Below are positions 1 to 4,930 of a stretch of DNA of 5,442 bases, piece by piece; position 1 is the stretch's first letter; every line of letters begins with the position of its first letter. The stretch is from JBFMCC01 sp034435275. Lineage in GTDB: Bacteria > Chloroflexota > Anaerolineae > Anaerolineales > Villigracilaceae. A program made the position numbers and the translations under genes. The stretch spans positions 1 to 5,442 of the forward strand of contig DAOTXP010000097.1 in assembly GCA_034435275.1 (NCBI GenBank), read 5' to 3'. The notes below the pieces were generated by a model. It was not told where the DNA came from and made no database searches. It saw only the letters and a list, made by a program, of their open reading frames with translations.

Positions 1-3000
1 GCCTCCCGGCTTTTGTCCTCACCGTGTACTGGCATTGGAAGGTCCAGGTCTCACCGGGATCCACCAGCCCGTCGTGGTCCGTATCGCCGCCGGTGTACGT
101 CACCGCCCTGCACTTGTCGTCGGTCACCTTCGGCTCGACGCTGGCCGGGCCGCCGTTGGTGACAGTGTACGTGTACGTCACCGTCTCGCCCTTGCGGGCG
201 GTGGCCGGGCCGGTCTTCTCGATCGCCAAGTCGAATTTCACCACGTTGGGGAAGGTCCAGAGAGTGTGGTGGCTCTTGCCTGCAACGTAATTGAAGCCCT
301 TGTAAACGGTCACGTAGCCGTCCGGCAGGTCAACCTCCTTGAAGGTGAAGGCGCCGGGGCTCAACCAGAGTTCCAGCGGATCGTCCTGGCTGAAGGTGAA
401 CGTCCCGACCAGCACGTTGTCCTTATACGCCTCGAGCGTGAAGGGCGTGTTATCCGGCACGTCGTAGGTCACGTGACGCCAGCGGTAACACCAGTTCCAG
501 TACAGGTAGAGTCTCTTCATCAGGGTCAACGGGTACAGGGTCGCGCGGTCCTGCGCCTCGAGGGTCGTGCCGCCGTAGGAGCCGGTCGCGGTCGCGGTGT
601 TGGTCAGTTTTCTGGACTGCGAGCCGTGCGACGTATTATTATAGACCGGGAACGTGGGCGTGTAAGTGCAGGTAAAGACCCAGGCTTCTCCGGGCTCGAG
701 CAGTCCATCCCCGTCGTCGCCGGACTGATAGAGCACCGGCGAGCACTTATCGTCGCTGACCGAGACGCTGCTCAACGGCGCGTTGCCCGGGTTGGTGACC
801 GTGTACGTGTATGTGAGCGGCTGGTCCGCTGCGGCGATCACCGGCGCCTGTTTGTCCACCTCGATCTGCGGATCGGCGGTTTCGTTGACGAAGGTGCAGG
901 TGACGTGTTCGCCGGGCTCGAGCTGGACGGTTGCCGTGCGCGCGCTCACATCCGCTGTGCTGTTGGCGTCGTCGCACGACAGGCCGGTCAGGACGAAGGC
1001 CGAGGCTGGATCCGTTTCGGTGACGGCGTACGCGCCCGCGGTCACATCGTTGAACGTGATGCTGTCGCCGCTGTTCAGGCTGAAGGCCCCCAGGTCGCCT
1101 GTGAAATCGAACGTGCCGGCCGCGTCGGCCTGCTTGACGATGGTGATCGTCCCAGTAGCCACGACGGTCGTATCTTCGCTGTCGCTGTTGTTGCTCTCAT
1201 CGGGGTCGTCCGTATCGCTTGTCACACTGACGTTGTTCGTGATCAGGCCGCCTTCATCCGGCGTCACCTGGATCGTGAGGGTGACCGTGTCGCCGGGATT
1301 CATCGTGCCGACCTGGCAGGTCAGGAGCGGGAACGCGATGGCGCATGTTCCTTGAGTGATGGTGGCGAAATTGAAGGGTGCAGGCAGTGTATCGCTCACA
1401 ACCACATTCTCCGCCGCGTCCGGTCCGTTGTTGGTGGCAACAACCGTATACGTCAATGGATCGCCCACCAGGACCGGGTCAACGTCGTCGCTCTTGGTCA
1501 CTTCCAGATCGGCGTGGAGGTAGCGATTCCCATAGGTGCAGGTGACGTCGTCGCCGCCCTCGAGGCTGATCGTCGCGCCGCTCACCACCGGGGTGACCAC
1601 CGGGCCGCCCCAAAACGGGATCGGGACGCAGCTGATGTAGTCCAGGTGCCAGCCGGCCGGCACGGTCTCGGTGACGGTGTAATCGCCCGGCGGCAGGTTG
1701 CTGAAGGTCTGGCTTTCGCCAAAACTCAAGTCGAAGTCGCCCAGCGTTCCGTGGAAGGCGAAGGTGGGATCATCGCCCAGGTCGCCGCCGACCGCCTCTT
1801 TGACGATGGTGATGCTGCCGACGCAGTCGCTCGCGGCGGCAAGGTTGGCCGCGCCGGGAGAAATACAGCGCAGGCTGAGGTCGGCGTTATTTTGATTCGT
1901 GTCCGCGCCGTCCGGGAAGCGGGACAAGCCCGCCCCATCCACCGACGCGTCGTCTTCCAAACCTACGCCCGATCCTTCGACGAATGGCGCGCCGCTGTCG
2001 CCTTCGTAACTGACCGCATCAACGAGCAGGCTTGTGGCGGTGTCGAAGAGTCCGATTGCATCGGGCGCGCCGTTCTGGATCAGGTTCGTATTGGGGGTCA
2101 CGTCCAAGTCGCAGTTGGGCACGTTGGCGGCGTCCCCGCAGACGACGAAGTAATCTCCCGCGGCCAAACCGACCGACGGCAGGTCAATGGTATTGTAAAC
2201 CGCCGCGCCCCCACCAGATCCATTGACTAGGCGTAGTTCATAGGCATCGAGGTTGACCTCGCCGCCGCTGACGTTCTTGATCTCGATGAACTCGGCGGTA
2301 TCCGTGCTGTCCTGATCGTAATCCACCTCGTTGATGACCAGCGCACCACTCCCGGCCATTGTGCAGAAGATGCTTGTGTCCGGCTGGAAGCCGATGGCCG
2401 GAGATGTGTCGGTGCCGTCGCACAGCCAGGGATCGAAATCCACGTCGTCGCTGGACGAATCGCCCGTGCCGCTCGGATTCGAGGCGTGCGCCGGCCCGCT
2501 GGCGCTCCCCCACCAGTTCCTCTCTCCGTCGGCCATGAAGGTGGCGCTGTAGTGATCGTAACCGAACAGATTGCCGGTGATGCTGTTGAGATTCACGTTC
2601 AGGTTCGAGAAGGTCGTTCCCGTGCAGCTGCCACTGCACTCGTAGATCTCGACGCCGACGCCCCAGTTCTGGATGAAATTGTTGGTGGCCGTCAGGTCAA
2701 TGTCGAACGAGCCGAACCCGGAGTCCGCCTCCAGGCCGATGCCCGAAGCCGTGCCGTCGCCGGTCAGGACGTTGTTCGTGACCGTGACCGTCTGCACCGA
2801 GGCAGTCATCGTCTGGAGCGTGAACTGCGCGCTTTCCTTGCCTGATTCGGTTCCCACCTCATACGGAGAGGGCATGTGCGCCGGGGGCGGCGAATCCACC
2901 ACAATCCCCCAGAAATACGGCGAGCCGGTCCCCGCACCCGATGCGCTGACCGTATTCCCGTCGTGACCGCCCGGCGTATCAATTACATAGATGCCCACCT

Positions 3001-4717
3001 GGTTTTCACTGACGGTGTTGCCGTCGGTATTCGCTGTGTTCGCGCCGTACAGCAGCATACCGGTCGAAACCCAGCTGAACGGCGTGTAGGAATGTCCGCT
3101 GACCTCGTTGTCAACGATATTTGCGGTCGCGCCGCCGCTGACCTGGATGCCGTTTTGCGCGATGAAATTCACCGCTCCGGCGCCCGTCACGGTGTTGCCT
3201 GTGACACTGACGGTCAGATCCATACCTGAGAGCGTCATACCATTCTTCTGGTAGTCGTTCAGTGTGGAGTCGCTGATCACCAGACTGCGCGGCGTTCCGG
3301 ACTCTGCGATCGCGAGAATGCCCACACCATGCTGGCTGCCGCTGATGGGCGTGTCGCGGATGCCGATAATGGCGACGTCGTCAATCGCGCCGCCCGCATC
3401 CGAGTAGCCGATACCCACAAAGCGATAGTTGCTGTTGCCCTTGCCCGCGCCGTCCACTGTGAGGTGCTGGATCGTAACACTGTCTGTACCGTGGACGTAC
3501 ACAATTGGATAGTTATTGCTGGAGGTGGTGAAGAACTCGGTCAACGCCGCGGGGCTCTCGATGATGGTGACGCCCTGGCCGTTTCCATCCAGGGTCAGGG
3601 ACTTTGTGATCTCGACCTGCTCGACATACGTCCCCGCCGCCACGATCACCGTCCCGCCGACATCCACCTGATCCACGCCGGCCTGGATGGTCTTCTTGGC
3701 ATCGGCAGGACCGGTGCCGCCAAAAGTGTCATTACCGTTTACGGCATCCACATAGCAGGTGGCGGTACATTGCGGCACCGCCGAGGAGGTGAGGGTGAGA
3801 TTGTCAATCAGGAATCCATTGCCGGCTGTGGCCGGAGCCGCCACTCCCCCGGTACGGAAGAGCATGGATCGAATCACGCGGCTCTCATGCACCGGTGCCG
3901 TTTGTTCCGGTCCACTCGGGCCTTGAACCCAACGGAAATAATCCTCCCACGTGGTCCCGGTATGTTCGAGGACCCCGTCCACATAGATCCTGACGACATC
4001 ATTGTGCGGCCCGTCCACAAGAAACACTTCGATGCGAATGGTGTGCGGGATAGTTCGATCAAGTCCGCTTGCCAGGTTCGTGTAAAAGAAATCGTCCTCC
4101 GGGCCATAGCCATTGGTCGGGGTCGCGACGCTTCCATAAGGCGATGCGTCTTGATAATCGTAAAAGTTGACTTCCAAGCCGGAAGGCGTGTCAGCCATCT
4201 GTACCCAGCTCATGCGCCCGCCGTCGCCCCGGTCCGGACTGGCCACTACAGAGAGGCCGGGCTGCTCAGCGCCGGGCACAGTGGATGCAAAGTCCCACTC
4301 GGCGACGAAGTACGCCTGGCGCGTTCCGCTGGGCACATCCACATAGGCCGCGGTCTCCCCCGCCTCATCCACAAGCGGTTTGGAGAATGTGTGATCGCCA
4401 AAGCAACCGCTGGTGACGGCGTTCGATACCCGTAGACTGCGCGTTCCAAACGAGCCGTAGCCGTATGCCGTGCTGTCCACAATGGCGTGATCGTAAACGG
4501 CGCAGCCGGAGCCGGCCGCGCCGGTGCTGCTCCAGCCATCCTGGCCATTTACGGTTCCGACAGTGTAACTCTCGAAGTCAATTGTCGAACTATCGGCAAA
4601 GGCTGGCAGGACCGACAAGCGCGCAAGCGCCAGCGCGATGAGCGCCACAGAGACGAACTGCAGGAGCAGGAAACCGCTACCTTGCTTGAAAAGGTTTGAG
4701 AACATTCTTGTGACCAT
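1..4717 (-). CDS. Giant secreted modular surface protein (LamG-like, beta-helix, LTD, SpaA/DUF11 stalk), C-terminus cut by window edge
   Basis: The minus strand reads without a stop from ATG at 4717 to the left edge (1572 codons plus one base), so the C-terminus is missing. Domains in order: signal peptide 1-41; LamG/jelly-roll-like 46-311; right-handed parallel beta-helix about 321-767; lamin-tail domain about 792-956; SpaA/Cna-B-like 967-1066; DUF11 1069-1188; SpaA/Cna-B-like 1189-1278; DUF7507-like 1282-1360; aromatic-rich module 1391-1493; DUF7507-like 1494-1572. These families are typical of bacterial exported adhesins and cell-surface stalks. The protein probably acts outside the cell, with a ligand- or glycan-contacting N-terminal half on an extended Ig-like stalk; that role is inferred. 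I see no clear catalytic residues in the beta-helix, although that fold is shared with polysaccharide lyases. ATG 4717 is chosen because GGAGG lies 6 nt upstream; the ATG at 4705 (codon 5) is a weaker alternative. An LPXTG-type, membrane or other anchor could lie beyond the edge. The gene stands alone here, with its own promoter. Confidence 0.9.
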   Translation of the reverse strand, partial: MVTRMFSNLFKQGSGFLLLQFVSVALIALALARLSVLPAFADSSTIDFESYTVGTVNGQDGWSSTGAAGSGCAVYDHAIVDSTAYGYGSFGTRSLRVSNAVTSGCFGDHTFSKPLVDEAGETAAYVDVPSGTRQAYFVAEWDFASTVPGAEQPGLSVVASPDRGDGGRMSWVQMADTPSGLEVNFYDYQDASPYGSVATPTNGYGPEDDFFYTNLASGLDRTIPHTIRIEVFLVDGPHNDVVRIYVDGVLEHTGTTWEDYFRWVQGPSGPEQTAPVHESRVIRSMLFRTGGVAAPATAGNGFLIDNLTLTSSAVPQCTATCYVDAVNGNDTFGGTGPADAKKTIQAGVDQVDVGGTVIVAAGTYVEQVEITKSLTLDGNGQGVTIIESPAALTEFFTTSSNNYPIVYVHGTDSVTIQHLTVDGAGKGNSNYRFVGIGYSDAGGAIDDVAIIGIRDTPISGSQHGVGILAIAESGTPRSLVISDSTLNDYQKNGMTLSGMDLTVSVTGNTVTGAGAVNFIAQNGIQVSGGATANIVDNEVSGHSYTPFSWVSTGMLLYGANTANTDGNTVSENQVGIYVIDTPGGHDGNTVSASGAGTGSPYFWGIVVDSPPPAHMPSPYEVGTESGKESAQFTLQTMTASVQTVTVTNNVLTGDGTASGIGLEADSGFGSFDIDLTATNNFIQNWGVGVEIYECSGSCTGTTFSNLNVNLNSITGNLFGYDHYSATFMADGERNWWGSASGPAHASNPSGTGDSSSDDVDFDPWLCDGTDTSPAIGFQPDTSIFCTMAGSGALVINEVDYDQDSTDTAEFIEIKNVSGGEVNLDAYELRLVNGSGGGAAVYNTIDLPSVGLAAGDYFVVCGDAANVPNCDLDVTPNTNLIQNGAPDAIGLFDTATSLLVDAVSYEGDSGAPFVEGSGVGLEDDASVDGAGLSRFPDGADTNQNNADLSLRCISPGAANLAAASDCVGSITIVKEAVGGDLGDDPTFAFHGTLGDFDLSFGESQTFSNLPPGDYTVTETVPAGWHLDYISCVPIPFWGGPVVTPVVSGATISLEGGDDVTCTYGNRYLHADLEVTKSDDVDPVLVGDPLTYTVVATNNGPDAAENVVVSDTLPAPFNFATITQGTCAIAFPLLTCQVGTMNPGDTVTLTIQVTPDEGGLITNNVSVTSDTDDPDESNNSDSEDTTVVATGTITIVKQADAAGTFDFTGDLGAFSLNSGDSITFNDVTAGAYAVTETDPASAFVLTGLSCDDANSTADVSARTATVQLEPGEHVTCTFVNETADPQIEVDKQAPVIAAADQPLTYTYTVTNPGNAPLSSVSVSDDKCSPVLYQSGDDGDGLLEPGEAWVFTCTYTPTFPVYNNTSHGSQSRKLTNTATATGSYGGTTLEAQDRATLYPLTLMKRLYLYWNWCYRWRHVTYDVPDNTPFTLEAYKDNVLVGTFTFSQDDPLELWLSPGAFTFKEVDLPDGYVTVYKGFNYVAGKSHHTLWTFPNVVKFDLAIEKTGPATARKGETVTYTYTVTNGGPASVEPKVTDDKCRAVTYTGGDTDHDGLVDPGETWTFQCQYTVRTKAGR
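2..238 (-). repeat. DUF7507/DUF11-like Ig module, copy 2 (residues 1494-1572), may continue past edge
   Basis: K1494-F-D-L-A-I-E-K leads to V-T-Y-T-Y-T-V-T-N-G-G-P, then D-D-K-C1536, the acidic loop G-D-T-D-H-D-G-L-V-D-P-G-E (1544-1556) and W-T-F-Q-C1562-Q-Y. Cys spacing is 26, against 25 in copy 1. The reading frame is open to the edge, so more stalk modules probably follow. Confidence 0.65.
239..547 (-). other. Aromatic-rich stalk module of uncertain family (residues 1391-1493)
   Basis: The region lies between two DUF7507-like modules. It starts with a dense aromatic/basic run, M1400 to W1413, holding Y1404, Y1406, W1407, W1409, Y1411 and W1413. The rest looks like a diverged prealbumin fold: P-F-T-L-E-A-Y, L-W-L-S-P-G-A-F-T-F-K-E-V-D-L-P-D-G-Y. 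The L-S-P-G...K-E...L-P-D-G-Y pattern parallels the L-P-P-G-D-Y-T-V-T-E pattern of the SpaA-like copies. The first-strand Lys and last-strand Asn are less clear, so I do not predict a cross-link. I do not recognise a named family with certainty. Confidence 0.5.
638..874 (-). repeat. DUF7507/DUF11-like Ig module, copy 1 (residues 1282-1360)
   Basis: D1282-P-Q-I-E-V-D-K leads to L-T-Y-T-Y-T-V-T-N-P-G-N, then D-D-K-C1325, an acidic loop G-D-D-G-D-G-L-L-E-P-G-E (1333-1344) and W-V-F-T-C1350-T-Y. The last copy in the window (1494-1572) has the same layout. At the DNA level, positions 791-814 and 155-178 match at 22 of 24 bases over the T-Y-T-Y-T-V-T-N codons. The family name is from memory of its pattern. 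Confidence 0.65.
884..1153 (-). repeat. SpaA/Cna-B-like stalk module, copy 2 (residues 1189-1278)
   Basis: The module starts G1189-T-I-T-I-V-K1195, has A-G-A-Y-A-V-T-E1234 and ends V-T-C1274-T-F-V-N1278. It keeps the same predicted Lys/Glu/Asn isopeptide trio and Cys pair (C1248, C1274) as copy 1. It is about ten residues shorter than copy 1. Confidence 0.7.
1154..1513 (-). other. DUF11 domain (residues about 1069-1188)
   Basis: A1069-D-L-E-V-T-K-S, then V-G-D-P-L-T-Y-T-V-V-A-T-N-N-G-P-D-A-A and V-V-V-S-D-T-L-P, is the classic DUF11 signature. It continues with T-C-Q-V-G-T-M-N-P-G-D-T-V-T-L-T-I-Q-V and ends in an acidic D-T-D-D-P-D-E-S-N-N run. DUF11 is a beta-sandwich spacer in exported bacterial and archaeal proteins. 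It sits between the two SpaA-like modules. Confidence 0.9.
1520..1819 (-). repeat. SpaA/Cna-B-like (prealbumin-fold) stalk module, copy 1 (residues 967-1066)
   Basis: The module begins G967-S-I-T-I-V-K973, has L-P-P-G-D-Y-T-V-T-E1017 in the middle and ends V-T-C1060-T-Y-G-N1064. The Lys, Glu and Asn sit where Cna-B/SpaA domains form an intramolecular isopeptide bond. C1030 and C1060 could form a disulfide. Copy 2 lies at residues 1189-1278 and differs in sequence, so the duplication is old. Confidence 0.7.
1850..2344 (-). other. Lamin-tail domain, LTD (residues about 792-956)
   Basis: The sequence A-L-V-I-N796-E-V-D-Y-D...A-E-F-I-E-I-K-N, followed by Y-E-L-R-L-V-N-G, L-A-A-G-D-Y-F-V-V-C-G, and A-I-G-L-F-D...L-V-D-A-V-S-Y-E-G, matches the order of conserved strands in the bacterial LTD family. 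It closes around C951-I-S-P-G-A-A-N. Bacterial LTDs are Ig-like modules on secreted proteins, often beside nucleases or adhesion domains. Here it joins the beta-helix head to the repeat stalk. Confidence 0.85.
2417..3757 (-). other. Right-handed parallel beta-helix domain (residues about 321-767)
   Basis: The region opens with C-Y-V-D-A-V-N-G-N-D, then K-K-T-I-Q-A-G-V-D, V-A-A-G-T-Y-V-E-Q-V and S-L-T-L-D-G-N-G, the standard entry of DUF1565/pectin-lyase-like beta-helices. Many PbH1-type coils follow, rich in N-x-V-[ST]-G turns. It ends with N734-W-W-G-S-A-S-G-P and P763-W-L, a recurring closing module of exported beta-helix proteins. A C317/C321 pair sits at the entry. The fold is clear; enzyme activity is not, so a structural or adhesive role is as likely as polysaccharide cleavage. 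Confidence 0.85.
3782..4594 (-). other. LamG/concanavalin-like jelly-roll domain (residues about 42-312)
   Basis: The mature protein starts with an I-D-F-E-S-Y...G-Q-D-G-W pattern (from residue 46) and closes with F-L-I-D-N-L-T-L (about 302-309). Both are typical first and last strands of LamG-like or PEP-CTERM-type jelly-roll domains found on bacterial exported proteins. The strand R-I-Y-V-D-G-V-L-E in between is also characteristic. Such domains commonly bind carbohydrate or other ligands; here that is inferred from the fold. The family assignment is from pattern alone. Confidence 0.6.
4595..4717 (-). other. Signal peptide of the surface protein (residues 1-41)
   Basis: The N-terminus has basic residues R4 and K11, then a hydrophobic stretch from about F16 to L37, interrupted only by Q20, R33 and a few small residues. 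It ends in P38-A-F-A41 before D42-S, a good AXA-type signal peptidase I site. The n-region is somewhat long. This supports Sec-dependent export; no lipobox cysteine is present, so a lipoprotein is unlikely. Confidence 0.8.
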
Positions 4718-4723
4718 CACTCG

Positions 4724-4728
4724 CCTCC
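4724..4728 (-). promoter_or_regulatory. Ribosome binding site of the surface protein gene
   Basis: The minus strand reads GGAGG followed by a 6-nt spacer (CGAGTG) and ATG at 4717. This is close to ideal and fixes the start. An in-frame GTG directly abuts the ATG but is too close to the site. Confidence 0.85.
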
Positions 4729-4748
4729 ACAAGTCACAGAAAACAAGA

Positions 4749-4782
4749 GCCCCGCTCACTGCTGCGCCCCAATAAGCGAGGC
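4749..4782 (-). promoter_or_regulatory. Second leader stem-loop of the surface protein mRNA
   Basis: In the minus-strand RNA an 8-bp GC-rich stem can form between the complements of 4775-4782 and 4749-4756 (one G-U pair), with an 18-nt loop. It directly abuts the first hairpin. It is followed by TCTTGTTTTC, so it might act as a weak terminator/attenuator, but the T run is broken and the ribosome binding site lies 20 nt further on. No known riboswitch pattern is recognised. Confidence 0.4.
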
Positions 4783-4804
4783 GACCTTACAAAATCGCAA
4801 GGTC
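4783..4804 (-). promoter_or_regulatory. 5'-terminal stem-loop of the surface protein mRNA
   Basis: The minus strand carries GACCTTGC, loop GATTTT, then GTAAGGTC: an 8-bp stem with one G-U pair. Its first base (4804) is where the predicted transcription start falls. A hairpin at the extreme 5' end is known in some bacterial mRNAs to slow 5'-end-dependent decay; that role is inferred here. Confidence 0.5.
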
Positions 4805-4810
4805 AATAAT

Positions 4811-4839
4811 ATATTACATATTTCGAAGCCAGATGTCAA
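4811..4839 (-). promoter_or_regulatory. Sigma-70-type promoter for the surface protein gene
   Basis: On the minus strand, a perfect -35 TTGACA (4839-4834) is followed by a 17-bp spacer and -10 TAATAT (4816-4811, 4 of 6 to consensus). The predicted +1 is about 4804, giving a leader of about 87 nt before ATG 4717. The surrounding DNA is clearly AT-rich compared with the genes. Confidence 0.7.
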
Positions 4840-4895
4840 TAAGCAGTTTTCAAAGGTCTGCAAACTCAAATTGGACACCAAGGGGCATATCGGAC

Positions 4896-4924
4896 TTGCG
4901 GATTTAGAATATTTGTTCTATAAT
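4896..4924 (+). promoter_or_regulatory. Sigma-70-type promoter for the radical SAM gene
   Basis: A -35-like TTGCGG (4896-4901), a 17-bp spacer and a perfect -10 TATAAT (4919-4924) precede the GTG at 4931. The predicted +1 lies at 4930-4931, so the transcript would have essentially no 5' untranslated region. The -35 box matches consensus only in TTG, but spacing and the -10 box are ideal. Confidence 0.65.
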
Positions 4925-4930
4925 GTAGTC

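Noticed and set aside
155..814. Near-identical DNA stretches at 155-178 and 791-814 as possible CRISPR or mobile repeats
   Set aside because: They encode the same T-Y-T-Y-T-V-T-N strand in two related Ig-like modules. There is no regular spacing, further copies or spacer structure.
35..2230. Long plus-strand open frame of 731 codons
   Set aside because: It is antisense to the surface protein gene. Its translation is a low-complexity mix of V, R, A, G, D and H without recognisable domains, while the minus strand gives clear LTD, DUF11 and SpaA-like motifs. GC-rich codon bias leaves the opposite strand free of stops.
3329..4435. Plus-strand open frame of 368 codons
   Set aside because: Antisense shadow over the beta-helix and LamG-like coding region; no family resemblance, no ribosome binding site of note.
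4703..4705. ATG at codon 5 as the start of the surface protein
   Set aside because: The GGAGG site is 6 nt from ATG 4717 but 18 nt from ATG 4705, which is too far.
4749..4782. Intrinsic terminator for the minus-strand transcript
   Set aside because: The GC-rich hairpin is followed by an interrupted TCTTGTTTTC rather than a clean T run, and it lies upstream of the gene it would switch off. It is kept only as a possible attenuator.
4871..4930. Upstream TTG starts (4871, 4913) for the radical SAM protein
   Set aside because: The frame is open upstream, but these codons lie upstream of or within the predicted promoter and have no Shine-Dalgarno sequence.
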